A stretch of DNA of 64,000 nucleotides, from assembly GCA_947652115.1 (NCBI GenBank), contig OX393569.1:8000606-8064605 (forward strand). Reading direction: 5' to 3'. Shown in pieces: positions 33,857 to 47,200 of the stretch. Under the pieces are notes generated by a model. That model was not told where the DNA came from. It ran no database searches and was given only the letters and a program-made list of their open reading frames with translations. The position numbers and the translations under genes are program-made. This stretch comes from Blastomussa wellsi (lineage: Eukaryota > Cnidaria > Anthozoa > Scleractinia > Plerogyridae). The stretch's first letter is position 1; the number at the start of each line of letters is the position of its first letter.

Positions 33857-34872
33857 ATGGCAGACTGTGAGAAAGTAAAGCGTAGAGGTGGACGATACTG
33901 CGTTGCTGGGGTTCCAAACAACCAAAGTTGCCAAAATACGTCTTACACCCCGGGTATTAGAATGCATCAGTTTCCATCCGATCCAGCATTGAGGAGAAAA
34001 TGGATACAATTTGTACGAAGACGTCGAGCAGATTGGAACCCGGCCACGAAATACGCGTCGCTGTGCTCGGCACATTTCGAGGACGCGTGCTACGAGAGAT
34101 CATCACTGCTTGCTAGCGTGGTTTCAGCTGAGGGATCTCAGCTGCGATCTTTTCTGAAGAAGGGCTCTATTCCTACAAGAGACACTGTTGTTCCTGTAAC
34201 TCCAAAAGTTCTTAGTGAGCGTGATAAAAGACAGGTAAGCTAAGGAACAATGAATATTATAGTAGCACGTGTCTGGCTTACTTTATGGAAATCATAGTTC
34301 AGGAAAAGTTTTTCTTGGCTTGCGTATGTGCTTGTTACATTATGCATAGTTTTCTAAATGACAGCGAATGCACAAAGATAGTTCTGTATCTCCTCTTCGT
34401 AAAAAGTGGAATCAGAGTGCTGTCGGTTAATTAATACTCGCATGTAACAGTTGCCTACTTGTGAAATGGACTTGTGAGAATATGATGATGCCGTTTCCCA
34501 TACTAAGAATTAACATTCATATGTTCATTTTCATGCAAAGTGTACCCAAAAGTTGTTAAAAATATCTTGCAATATTTATAATTTCAGCTGAAGCGAGATA
34601 CACTTTCTGAAGTGACTGGGAAGCCATGTAAACATAAAAAGTTGAGTACCCAAGAGGTGGCTGTGCCTCCACATGCAGAGGAAGAGGCAGCAAATTCAAC
34701 TCTGTCAACTTCAGGTCAAAATGTGGAGCTTGAAGATTTACCCATAGAAGAATCACTTTCTGTTTCTGCAACATCTGTCCCAAGTCTTCAATTTGTAGAC
34801 TTGTCTTCAAGTGTCGACGAGGCAAATAGCCAACCATGGCCATGCAGAACAAGGATCCAAATATTGCTGTGA
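33857..34872 (+). CDS. THAP-domain zinc-finger protein of the TTAA transposon (two exons, about 220 aa)
   Basis: Exon 1 is 33857-34234 (donor GTAAGC) and exon 2 is 34588-34872 (acceptor TTTCAG), joined in phase 0. The first 90 residues are a THAP zinc finger (C2CH DNA-binding module): YCVAGVPNNQSC, HQFPSD, RRKWIQFVRRRRADW, LCSAHFEDACY, with the family's conserved Pro, Trp and Phe. Exon 2 encodes an acidic Ser/Glu-rich tail. A second frame at 34836-35027 encodes a helical Lys/Glu/Arg segment ending KRIKELESEC that would suit the usual coiled coil of THAP proteins, so a frameshift near 34840 may have split the gene. An upstream in-frame ATG at 33809 is less likely as start. Confidence 0.75.
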
Positions 34873-35710
34873 TCACCAAAGGAAATTCTATAATTTGCAG
34901 AAGGTTAACAAGAGGGATGCAAGAAAAAGTCACAGAAATGAGCAAACGCATAAAAGAGCTTGAAAGTGAGTGTGTATTACTGTCTTATGTGCCCCATAGT
35001 GCAATAAGGACCAATCTTACACTGTAGGACCACTAGATCTTCCGGCACATACATTCATGTGCTATGATAAACACACTGCCAACTCTAAGTGCAAGGTTTA
35101 CAATAAGGACATCAGCAAAAACAGTTGTTTGCCAGATAGAGTAACCCAATGTATATGTTTTTAATATTCCAAGCTACATGTATAAGCTATAAGTAGCATT
35201 GTTACTATAATATTCCATATTACTGACTTGTTGGAAAGTTCATTTACAAAAGTCCTTCTCTCTTTACATAGTGTTTAGCAGAGACGGAAACAGAGACTGA
35301 AGAAGAAGCAGCATGCACCACGCCGAGTAGGAAAGAAGAACCAAATAAGCAGTCGGCCCAATACTATGCCTAGTCCAGTACTGGTACTGAGACTGAAGAT
35401 GAAGGTGGTAGCCAAGGTGAAGAGTGGTCACAAGTAGTATATTTCCTTAACATTTCAACATTGGCTGTCATGTACTGTATGTAGACTAGAGGTCAATTGT
35501 TCGCAGTATCAGTCAAAGGGGATTGTGTTACCAGCAAAAGGAAAAGACATTTCTACTTTATATATTTCTACTTTGTTCAGTTCGGGTTATTATGGTGCAA
35601 TTCAAGTCAATAAAATTAATACCATGTTATTTTCTTAATTTCAGTCCTACCGGTAATACCTCATACAGTGTATTTTCTACAGTATGGTATTGCACATTTA
35701 TCCAAATACT

Positions 35711-36694
35711 TCAACCGTTGCGATAACCAGTTGGTTGTCTATGAGGTGTCGAGTAACGCGTCCTTATGTTATGATAAATACATGCTGGCAAAGGTCTTGT
35801 ATTATCCCACCCCATATACCCACACAGCCAGCGGATTATCCAGCGGTAAGCAACTGTCCGGATAAATCTGAAAAAAACAACAGCAATGAGCCCAAATACC
35901 AATGTAAAAACTTGTATTATTTTCCTGTTAAATTAACCTTTTCCTGAAAAAATAAATTATACAGTACCAGCCAAAACGCCTTGCTTCCAAAAAACACATC
36001 ATTGATACATGTAACACCTTTATTTAAAACTTGTTTCCAGCAATCGATTGTCTATCAGCTGTTGATTCGATAAACCTACACTGTTATGATTCATTATAAA
36101 ATGCCCTTACTCGTTTTCTGAAACGCCAGTTCGACGGTGATATGTTCGGCCATCTTTTCCTCTCAATAAAGGGGCAACTTGCAGGAGCACGGTTCTGTTA
36201 GTTAGTGCAGTATAATACTCGTGCTGCGTTACACAACTAATGTGTTCAATGGAGCCGTCGAATACCATCTTCGCGGACGCATTTGCAATTTCTCGGCAAC
36301 ATCGAAACTCCAGCGCGCCGAGTAAATGCTCGTCATTGCATTGTCCACTCTGGCACCTGCAAAAAGATCTCTTTTAGCAAATACTACAAACAAATGCCAC
36401 GTGCACGTGAAGTGCCGTGTCTGAGCTGTCTCGTGTCGTGCATTAAAATCGTAAATGAAGTGCCAAGAATGTGTTTTTACAAAAATTATGTGGAAATTTT
36501 ACACACCGTGAGTTAAATGGGATTTCCTTTTCGTATCTGGCCTCCAACACTGCCGGAGTAAGGCCATCGAGGTCGGTTTCTTCGTCGCCTTCGTCAGCTT
36601 CTGTATCCACTTCAATGTCGGCAAGTGGCTCGTCTTCATATGGCGTTACTTGACTGAAAATGTATCCCATATCCTCCTCTTCTTGCTCTAGCAT
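35711..36694 (-). CDS. P2X7 receptor C-terminal-domain-like protein (three exons, 196 aa)
   Basis: Minus-strand exons 36694-36507, 36356-36111 and 35867-35711, phases 2 and 2, 591 nt with a clean stop. The N-terminus is acidic (MLEQEEEDMGYIFS, EADEGDEETDLDGL). The rest follows the Cys-rich zinc-binding cytoplasmic domain of P2X7 receptors (P2RX7_C): CQSGQCNDEHL, EFRCCREI, ISCVTQHEYYTALTNRTVL, then after the second intron VAYRWIIRWLCGYMG and PLPACIYHNIR, the counterpart of the usual YRQ..RW..G.LG...R..LPSC.....IR pattern. There are no channel or transmembrane segments, so it is a stand-alone soluble domain. Multi-copy stand-alone proteins of this type are known in cnidarians and other invertebrates. 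Its location inside a transposon, tail to tail with a THAP gene, suggests it is element cargo. Confidence 0.8.
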
Positions 36695-37019
36695 GTCTTC
36701 TCCAGTGCTATTAGGTATAATTCTGAAAAATTGCTCGATTCAGAGTCACTAGACATAATTTAATACTCTATCGGACTATCAGAGTTTCTTTCGCGACTGG
36801 AATCAATGAGCGTAAACAAACTCTTGCAAACAAACTGACGTCACACGCTGGAATCCCGGAATAAATTCGGACCCAGTCTCTGCCATTTTTAAAGGCAAAA
36901 AGCGTAACTTTAATAAAATCGACAATTTTTATCGGAGCGCTTTCAAACTTTGGAATTGTTTGTTTCAAATAGTAATTTTTTTTAATTGTGCAAAAAATTT
37001 CGCTTCATAGGCACTTTAA

Positions 37020-38238
37020 TTACTCAGTCCTATTACCATTACTTATTCTAAGATAATATTTTCAGTTTTCGATTTTAACACGTTCGGAGAGTCTCTCAGC
37101 CTCTTTAATTTCTCTTTTTGGTGTTCGATGGAACTATGCTCAGCATCAACTGAGGCCAAATATAGAAAATTTCTTTACTGAAAAATGTTATCGTCTCAAA
37201 TGTAGGTAATCGTAAGATAAGGAATTGTCAGAACAAATTAAAGTGCATGCGAAAACCACGGAGAGATTATACTCATACTTTATTTGTAATTAAAAGTGCG
37301 TCAAAATGTTATTTCTATCTATTTAAAATAAATTTCTGTTATTAAAATAAGAATATTTTACTACCTATTCAAAATGTCTTCATCTACCGCTAATAGCTAA
37401 AGCTTTCTAGCTAGCAGTAATGTTCTAAGAAAAACTTTCTTAGCTGTTTCGATGACCGCACCAAACATGCGCAGTACACGGTAGTCTTCAGTCTCCCGAG
37501 CCGAGTTTAGGAACTTGGCAGACCGCGAGCTGCATCCGTCTCGACAAAAACACGTACCGACGACACTTTATTCCAGTTGCCGACCAACTAGCCCAGTGGC
37601 CTAGTAACCAAGTTGCCAGCTTAGCTGTAATATGCAATAATCATTTCCCGGTAGCAAAATGAATCGTTCTCGCGACTAGTTTCTGTCCCCGTGCATATGC
37701 GTCATTCCTTTTTCTGAACACGTTCAAATATATCCAGTTTCCATTCAGTACAAAGAAGAAACGGTGACAAAAATTCGGCAGACGGGTAGCTTGCAAAATC
37801 CGTCTCAATCCTCTACAAACCTTACTACACATGTTGTTTATGACTTTTCATCAGCTTTTACGGGAGTGCTCTCTTTCTTACAACCCAAAAAAGAAGCGTT
37901 CTTGTCACGAGAATAAGACTTAACTATTCTGAGCTTTGTAATGATTCCTCAATTGGAGTCTATTCTTCCTTTGGCAGGATAACATTGAGAACAAACTGTG
38001 ACAATATAGTCGCCCCTTTAGTATAAAACAACTGACACCGCAAAAGTCATCATTCTTCTTCTTATAGTCTTGGGGTGCGGATGTCATCTATTGAATACTG
38101 TGATCTGCACAAACGGACCAGAGTAAAAAAGGGCTGACTGAGTTCTTGTATGCCTGTATCAAAGATGGAGTAAACAACTCACAAATATCAGTCAAACTGA
38201 AGTTTAGGTGCCGCGCACCGATAAAATCTTTACCCTGC
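37020..38238. other. Intergenic, 3' flank of paralog 3
   Basis: About 1.2 kb between the TTAA transposon and the stop codon of paralog 3. No exon, repeat or transposon border recognised. Confidence 0.45.
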
Positions 38239-41200
38239 TTAGAATGGAATAATGGATAATTCCTCTTCAGAATAATACTTGATGCTCTGTCTGGGAACCT
38301 TATTCAGCTCTTTCAATGGGAATTCGGCAGTCGAGGGATCTTTTTTGACGGCAAGTAAAGGTCCATTAGTGACACCACACCGGTCATTATTCATGGCCAT
38401 CTTAATGTAACCATCATCTCCCCACATGTGCCCCCAAGAGTTTTTGATGATCCAGTATGGGACACCGTTGTCTGTACCATAGCCCATGGTTAGAACGGCA
38501 TGATTCGTCTTTTTTCCTGTTAATATAACAAAAAAATAATATTCCCTTGCAATCGCCGTTGGTGCACCATGATGTTGATTAATAATGCTTTGTTGGTATA
38601 TAAGAGAGGTTTTCCTGGAACTGTCATGAAGCATGCAAACACATCAGTACAATAATCCAATCAGAATTAAAAACCCATGTGACCAGTGCCAAGCGCACGT
38701 GACTCAAATCACGTGATTGGTTAAGGCTTCCCTTCTGATAGGTTAAAAAACGGCATGTTTAATTTGCTGCAGTTAGAATTTTCCATAGGTTTTCTAACCA
38801 ATGGCTATAGTTTAACAGATAGAAAACCAGAGAAAGATCAGTTTCTTTCAACAGCCAATGGAACCAAATGGGACAAAATTCATTCAACCAATACCGCTTT
38901 AATATGACAATTTTTTTTGCGACTTTTGCATAAAACAGAGAATTCAACGAACACAAGGACTACTAACCCGGACCCTTGAAAGGAAACCACAGATTTTCAA
39001 CACTTACCGCATTTAGGGTCATCATAAACTCCGTGACCGTAAAACCTAAATGTTTTCCTGTCCGAGTTTACGGAGGACGCAATTGGACCGTGTGTGACTA
39101 GGGCGAGTTTCAGTGCGTCCGAATTGTTTTTCTTTACTTTAATGAAACCGCTGATGTGAGCGAAAGTGCAGTTATCAGACTTGCCACAATGACAGAAGCC
39201 CTCCTGGAAATAACAAATTAAAACAAGATAGAGTATTAGGGCGGTTTCTATTTGCGTGTCCAAAACTGGGCTGGACATTTGTGTTTGTTTTCGCTATGTT
39301 TGCTTCTGATTCATCCCTGAATTAATTTCGGAGGATGTACTTTGGACACTCAATTGAAATGTTTTATATCGTTCGGACCAGGAAACAGGGGTAATAGTTA
39401 ATTTAGTACAGTAAATACCAAAACCATTCAGGGTTTTCCATTTCAAACAATTTACATTGTTTTTGCAAAGTAAAATGACCTTTCTAGATTTTTTAGCCTT
39501 AAATTACACGGCAAGGGAAATCTCGGGACGGAACAAATATAAACATATCCTCGCCATGATCTTTGAACGTTGATTCTGCGTTCAAACAAAAGAAAGGTAA
39601 AATAAATATTATCATGCACCAACTATAAGAGCTCACTCACTTGAGCGAGATATGGTCCGTAGTCTCGCCTCAAAGCTAATAAATATTATCATGCACCAAC
39701 TATAAAAGCTCACTCACCTGAGCGAGATATGGTCCGTAGTCTCGCCTCAAAGCTAATAAATATTATCATGCACCAACTATAAAAGCTCACTCACTTGAGC
39801 GAGATATGGTCCGTAGTCTCGCCTCAAAGCTAATAAATATTATCATGCACCAACTATAAAAGCTCACTCACCTGAGCGAGATATGGTCCGTAGTCTCGCC
39901 TCAAAGCTAATAAATATTATCATGCACCAACTATAAAAGCTCACTCACTTGAGCGAGATATGGTCCGTAGTCTCGCCTCAAAGCTAATAAATATTATCAT
40001 GCACCAACTATAAAAGCTCACTCACCTGAGCGAGATATGGTCCGTAGTCTCGCCTCAAAGCTAATAAATATTATCATGCACCAACTATAAAAGCTCACTC
40101 ACTTGAGCGAGATATGGTCCGTAGTCTCGCCTCAAAGCTAATAAATATTATCATGCACCAACTATAAAAGCTCACTCACCTGAGCGAGATATGGTCCGTA
40201 GTCTCGCCTCAAAGCTACGCCATTGCGTTTCACCCATCTTAGAGTTCTGTCTTGGAATCCTCCGCGACACCCGTGATTCCCTGAGGGCCACGAGCAGTCA
40301 ATTAACTGCTGGTTTGACAACTCAACAAGTTCTCCCGTCTGGACAATACAAGAAGGAAAGATAAGATTGTATCCTTTAGGAGCTGCCGAAAGGTATTCAA
40401 AACAGATATTTGACATAAGCCGGAAACATGGCCAAGAATGTAAACGGGCAGAACGTTCACCAGTTGGCCATTTACATGACGTGCCAGGCACGTCGTTGAA
40501 CCAAAGGCTATCGAGAGCAAGTGTGGAGGTCCGGAATATCGTTTTAGCCCTGGCTGGAGTCAGTCATCTTGTAGTGATCCTGGGGAATATCTCTCGCCCT
40601 GCATAAATGCGTACTGACAAATTGTTGGGGATAATCTGATAGAATGAAAGTGAGAGATGATCATCGCAGTGAATTTCCAATTTAAGCAGATGGAATAAAG
40701 AAGCCTGAAAAATTTCACTCTTCAAGAGAAAATATGAACTCAATAAATTGACCTCGCTCCATAGCTTCATAGCTCAGTTGGTAAAGCATCGCACCGGTAT
40801 CGCGGAGGTCACGGGTTCGAATCCCTCTGAAGCCCCTGCATTTTCAGGCTTCTTTATTCCAATTGCTTAAACTGGAAATTCACTGCGATGAATCATTCCT
40901 CACTTTCATCTACATCCGCAGTTCACATATATGAATTACTTCATATACTTAACGTCAAATCTGACAGAATGCTGAGGAGCACCCTGTGATGGACTAGAAT
41001 CCCATCCAGGGGGAGAAGCAATATTTACTCCTAGCCACTTCAAGCTACAGAAACTGGCGTCAAGAGCCGGCTGCTACGAGCAAGTAGAACGGATGGCTTG
41101 AATCCGAGATCTCGGCATTAATTATAACACCGGTGTCCAAACCACACGTGACACTGTCTCTTGGAACAGGTGCATGGAAGCACCGAGACCACTGAGCGAA

Positions 41201-44200
41201 AAGCCAAATATTCGCGCCAGAATTCGCTCGAATACGAGTCGGCACACGCCTCGTATACTGCAATTTTCCGACGTATTCTAGGACGCCTGATTCGAAACAC
41301 ACCTGGGATATCCTATTAGAATCCGGCCTGTTTTTCCGTATTCAAATTGAACACTCCAGGCGTGCACGACTTACTCAATATTGAATACTCTTGAATACTC
41401 CAGGGGCACTTCACGTATTCAAATCGAATACTCTTGAATACTCTAGGATACTCTAGGATTCTATGGCATCACAATGACATATTGGAGGCTAGAATTAATA
41501 CTCTAGAATATTTTACATTTGGCGCAGAGTTTGAATGTGTCATTGGTTCTTTTCAACAGTGAAATTTCGCGACAGAAAGCATTTTTAATGAAAGGAACGT
41601 TTTGGCTCTTGTGCACATCTCAATTGCAAACAAGAGTCAAAGTTACCAAAGTTTTGACCCTAAATTATAACAATGATTACCTTCAGGAAGTGGGCCCCTT
41701 CTACAGCTCCAAGAGCCGAGAATGTCCAACATGAACCACACAAGCCTTGACTATGAACACGAGTTACTCCGCCTGTTTGGGATAGAATACAAATGAATAC
41801 CGTATTTACTCGAATAAGCGCCGCCCTCGAATAAGCGCCGCATCTGGGACAAAAAAGTTAATAAGCGCCGCACTAGCTTTGTACCATGTGAATCACGTAC
41901 AAGGTCTAATTAATAATACACTTTTGGACCTAGTCAATAAGCGTTGTTGTTAGCCCTTCCCGGAAAATTTTGATCTTTCTGGGGTCGTGATAAAGTGTAA
42001 ACATTGCCTGGCGCGTTTCCTCCCTCAGATTGTAACCATATTTGTCGCAGTTTGGTTTGGTTTCGAACGGTCCAGTTGTTCAAATCTTGAGTGGATAACG
42101 TTATCCACTAGATTAATCACTATCCAGTGGATAAGTGTTGGCATACAAACTATGCTTACAACTGAATAGTGATTTATCCGGTGAATAGCGTTATCCACTC
42201 TTCAAACAACCGGGGACAGAATGGTAGAACGATTAACGATTGAGAGGACGGAAGCTGTCGTACATAATTTATGGAGCAACCTGTTAACTAAACTGAGGAC
42301 GTTTACATTTTAAAGGGGCACTGTCACAGGGATTTTGCTGTTTTTCGGGTCAATTCTACAAAAAACATTGTCTTCTGCCTGCTGTCTTGCACATAGAGCT
42401 CCTGTAGAGTTATCAAGAAGAATTCAAATGAATGAGTGAATGACACTGTAGCCGTGAAATGTTTCCAAGTTTCAATCCATTTCCATCCTCGTTGTCCGTA
42501 ACAGCATACAACAGTGGATAATCTCAATGTAGCACTATAAATGGACGTTGGCGACAAAACTAGACCGCTATTATGGGGTTTCCATTGATGCAAAGACAGT
42601 TTTTAACTTTTTAAAGGCGCTACGTCACAACATTTTGAGTTATTGTTTGCGACGACAAAAATTCCCCTTAAAATGAAGGAAACTTAAAGCTAATACTTTA
42701 CTAAGGAAGAAAATCACCAAAGAGGTGATAGTAAAGCAAAAAGGAACACTGGATGGTTAAGGATGGAGAAGATTGAGGCGGATTACAAATGAGGATTTTG
42801 AAAAAATTTAGGCTAAATTTTTCAAAAGGCACAAACCGTGACGTAGCTCCTTTAAAGCGACTCTACAATGACGTGACAATGCGCTTTCAAAATATTCAAA
42901 ACGTTTATGTTAGTACCGTAATCTCTCCAGTCCAGTTGATCAGGAACAAGATCTGTATGCATTACGGAGTGGTTGAAAGCCAGTGTTTCTGACTTGGATT
43001 TCCTGGATTTCTTTTCTTCGAGTAATCCTCTGTGTAACTCCACCTCCTCTTCTGTCATGTCCGCCAATTTGTTTGGAGCTAATCTGTATTTCAGGTTTTC
43101 ACGGTTTTTCGAGCGAATGTATCTAAAGACACAATTGAGTCACAATAAAGAAAGAATAGTTCAGTGCGGTTTTATTTCAAAAGAAACGATCTAACCGAGT
43201 AAAAGAAAAGGACTCCTACAGGAGATTTCCCGTGATCGGAGGGTCCCTCGCGGGCGTGATTATTTTTGCGTTTCCTAATGTGATATGTTCCCTTCGGGAA
43301 GTGTGCACTCATTGGGTCTCCTGTCTGCAGTTTGATGCAATTAGATGTGCCGCATCTTTTATGTCGAAGGTAAAGCATATCGACTGGGGGAACTCCCATG
43401 TTAAATACACGGCGATGCTCGTTGGGAAATTTTAATTAAATTATCGTCCCGTAAAAGATACCAGCACACCAAACATAAAATTTATATTTCTACATTTCTT
43501 GGCTTGTAACCCTAAACGAGACCTTGGCGGCGAAAACTATTGGCGTTTTTGCACCGTAAGGTAAGTCTGCAGTCGGGCCTAGTGACCCATCAGGCCGGAG
43601 CTTATCCCGGTTTCAGAGAGTATTTCTACCCCCCCCCCCCTGGGATGGGATGCTAGTCCATCGCAGGGTTACCCCCCAGCAGTAAATTCGCCGGTACCCA
43701 TTTATACACCTGGGTGAAGAGAGGCACTGTAAGAATAATGTGTCTTGCCCAAGAACACAACGCAGTGACCTGGCCGAGGCTCGAACCCGGACCGTGCTCC
43801 GTCCGGAGTACAGCGCACTAACCATTAGGCCACTGCGCCTCCCACCGTAAGCGAGACCAAATATCCGAAATTTACACCCCTAAGAGAGACGGCGAGCACA
43901 CGCGTCGCCTTAATATTAAAGACCACCCGAAAAATACCGAAAGTCTCGTAATGTCCGGGAAATACCGAAAATCGCGTGATGTGAAAAACGGCTAGATAAC
44001 CTGGCGAACAGGTGAAGGGTCGAAGAGCCAGTGAATTGAAAGACCCGCCCACGCTGTAAATAACGAAAACGCAAATATAAATACCTGAGATTATGTTTGA
44101 AGATGTGCTTCCGCCGCTCATGTTCTGTTGGCGATGTGTAATTCTTGCCATGTTTTGCTTTGTATTCTTTGTAAGTTTTGTCAAGCTCGCGATCTTTGTG

Positions 44201-47200
44201 GTGGGAGAAGTGCATGTATTCTGCCATAGGATTCGCTAAATAATGGGATCGAAGCTTCCTTGCTTTCTTGTCGCAACTCGAGTCTGTTTGAAAAAAGAAT
44301 GCAAAAAGCAAACTTTAAGTCTTCTCTGTAATGCGTCAAATTCAGACACCTTGAACTTGACGATTTCAGGTATTGTATAATTGGTCCAATCAGAGTCCAC
44401 GTGGACAGCAAATGCTTGAAAATGTCAGGCCCGCGTTTGCCTGCCAGGGTGTTGTACAGTAGAGATCTGCTACGCGATTTTATTAAATTTCTCAACATAC
44501 AAAATATGACTTACACTAGCGAGTCGTGTGAGCCTTAAATGCGATTGACACATTGGATTCCGAATCGAAAGGTCTGAATTCAATAAGCCGAGGCAAGATC
44601 ATTTTGCACTTGTGTTCAGGAGCAAGAGATACTTTACTCTCACAATTCCTGTCTCGCTCCAGGAGTAAAATTTATGTAATTGGTAGCTAGTGAAGCCTGA
44701 CGAATGATGAGACAAAAAGGTTGTGATAAAAAGCTTGCAGCCCAACGTAGAGGAGTAGCAATACTCATGAATACTCCTAGTTTCTCCATTTTACAGAAAA
44801 CGGACCTTAACAGTGTTTGTGCTGATATATTTGATTTTATGAATATGGTTGTGCTTTATTATCTTGAATAGAGAGAAAAAATGCCGAAAGTGTAGGCAAA
44901 GAAGTATCAACTAAAAAGAAACCAAATTAAATAAAAGATTTCAGTTTTACCAAAATGACAATTTTGATCATTTCTTGACATTCTGTGGAAAAACCAACTT
45001 TTATTATTTGTAATTCACTTCTATTCCGATAAATATGTTCTTCTGTCCAGCCAAAAATGCTTGCCCTATTTTTCTCTGTAGTTTCTGATATGTTTCTGCA
45101 ATGGGGCAGTTTTGCAATTTATTATTGCAATTAAAAACTGTTAGAACTTTCTGAGCCCGTTTAGCTCCATCAGAGCCCTAGTTACAGCTCTGATCAGCAC
45201 TTACTTTGAGGCAAACGAAACAAGGTCCTGTTAAATTTCCAAGGTTCAAACGATATGTAGTCGAGCACGTATTGATCATAATGTGACGTCAGCATGTCGT
45301 CAAAGCCCACCATCTCGTATCGAAGAGGTCTGTGAGGTTTGTTTTTGGAAATGAAAAGGCTGTAAGTATTCGTCTTATTGTATCGTCTGTTTTTCCTTTC
45401 GTATTTGAGACATGGCATTCCTCGGTGCATTTCTTCTGAAACAAACTAAAAGTGGAAAAGAAAATATTAATTATTTTGCCTCAAAAATTGACAAAAATTA
45501 AATGAGAAAAAGCAGTAGCTTACATAATGACCCCATTTTATGTAGCTTCTATAGAAAATGGTACCCTTTTTACATCTATTTTCTTTACTTTTAACTTCAT
45601 TAAACTCTTAAAATACTTAGATGAATCAACCGTTCAGTTGGACTTGTTGAAAGACCCGTTTTAAAATATTAAATGACAGTTTTCCCTACCCTGTTCAACA
45701 GAGCGTTTTCACGTGACGTCACGGCAGCCATAACGGCTTTTCCTTTGAGCGATACAGTAAGCTCGGCTGCATCTCAGTCGTAGACTATTCGTTCATAAAT
45801 TTGAACTCGTACTCGTAGTCTAACTGTTAGATAGAAGGAGCCTGTAGTAAACAGGCACGTCAAGCGAACAAACCTTAAACTCCGTGAGGTTGGTGGGTAT
45901 GACACTCTGACCTGCTCGCGGAAGCCATTTGGGTAGAGGTTTATACCAACAGCTAATGAAGTCATGGTCTGAGGGCTTCACCTCCGAGTGCATAGGTACG
46001 ATTTTAAACAGGATACCGTGTTTTCCCAGGTCTCCGCGTTGGATTGTCTTGTCCATGCCTAACGTAACAAAGGGTTAAAATAACAACGGGCATAGCCTGC
46101 GTAGCTGGCGGGGTGCGAGCTACTCACTCAGCATCCGCGAGCAAAGCCCACGACTCCTCACCAATCTCTCCACGGCTTTGCCACTTCCGACGACAGCCTC
46201 CCCAAAAACAAAAGCACTTCGCCGCGAATCCCGCCAGCTACGCAGGCTGCAGCGTGATCAGCGTGTGTGATCAGGTGTTCTTTTTATCGAGAAAAAAAGA
46301 ACACCTGATCGCATGTTAAAATATATTATTTTAAGTACCGGAAAAACATGAGGCGCGGTGGCATAATTGTTAGAGGGTCTCAATGGGGTAGTGGCTTTTA
46401 CGGTTAACGGTTAACTTTTTCGCTTTTTTACGGCTAACGGTTAATTTTGTTCCATTTCGGTTAACAGGAGCAGTTAAAAAATAATTGCTATTGTTTTAAG
46501 AAGTTAAATATTAATTTTCATTGTTGTTAAATATACTGAAAGTCTTTGGACCATTTTGAGTACTTTCTTGTTGTGTGTGTACACTCCCAGTGATACAAGA
46601 GCTGTCAAAACGTCTGTCAACTCGCGCAACGACGCGACATATGCGACAAATTATGCAGGCACTTACGACACTTCCGGTTTTGATCGGCTTTTCTCGCTAC
46701 CAGAACACATAAACGCACAACACATCAGACTCAAAAAAAAAAGTTCTCGAGGCCTTTACTTTTGTATTTAGATTTTTTATTGTTAACATTTTTTACGGCT
46801 AACGGTTAAAATTCTTTCATTTTTATGCCTAACGGCTAAATTTTTGGCCATTTTACGGCGGTTAACACCATTGAGACCCTCTGGTTAGTGCAATGGCATG
46901 GACTCGGGATCGGGCGGTCAAGGTCAGTCGAACCCTGGCTGGAGCACTACGTGTTCTTGGGCAAGACACTTAAAGGGACACTGTCGCGCCTGATTATAGA
47001 AAGTTTTGTTCTAATTTCCATACTATTGTGCCAAATGCCACCAAATACACGAATAAATTTGATAAAAAGATTCCACAGAACAAGATAGAACAGGTATTTT
47101 GGGGAAGTAGTACAGGATTACAAGGATGGAAGCGGATTGCAATTCATCAAAATTGATTTCTGGACAGGATATCCAGAAATCATAGCTGAGATTCTGGTGA

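Larger units (their letters stand above)
33640..37015. mobile_element. TTAA-type DNA transposon (Kolobok-like) carrying THAP and P2X7-C-like genes
   Basis: The ends are long imperfect inverted repeats of about 100 bp beginning AGTGCCTATGAAGCGAAATT and ending with the complement, including a shared stretch around CAATTCCAAAGTTTGAAAGCGC. They are flanked by TTAA at 33636-33639 and 37016-37019. TTAA duplication plus a THAP protein points to the Kolobok superfamily (inference; piggyBac also uses TTAA but has no THAP). No DDE transposase was recognised, so the copy may be non-autonomous. It holds two genes in convergent orientation. A shorter relative with the same termini is at 59589-60143. Confidence 0.8.

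Noticed and set aside
36443..36694. 83-aa acidic ORF as a complete protein
   Set aside because: It is the first exon of the P2X7-C-like gene; the residues after the donor at 36506 are intron translation.
39601..40216. CRISPR array
   Set aside because: The units are continuous with no unique spacers, and the genome is eukaryotic; it is a tandem minisatellite.
40757..40836. Functional tRNA-Thr gene
   Set aside because: Wrong base before the anticodon, a mismatched anticodon stem, and an origin within a foldback repeat.
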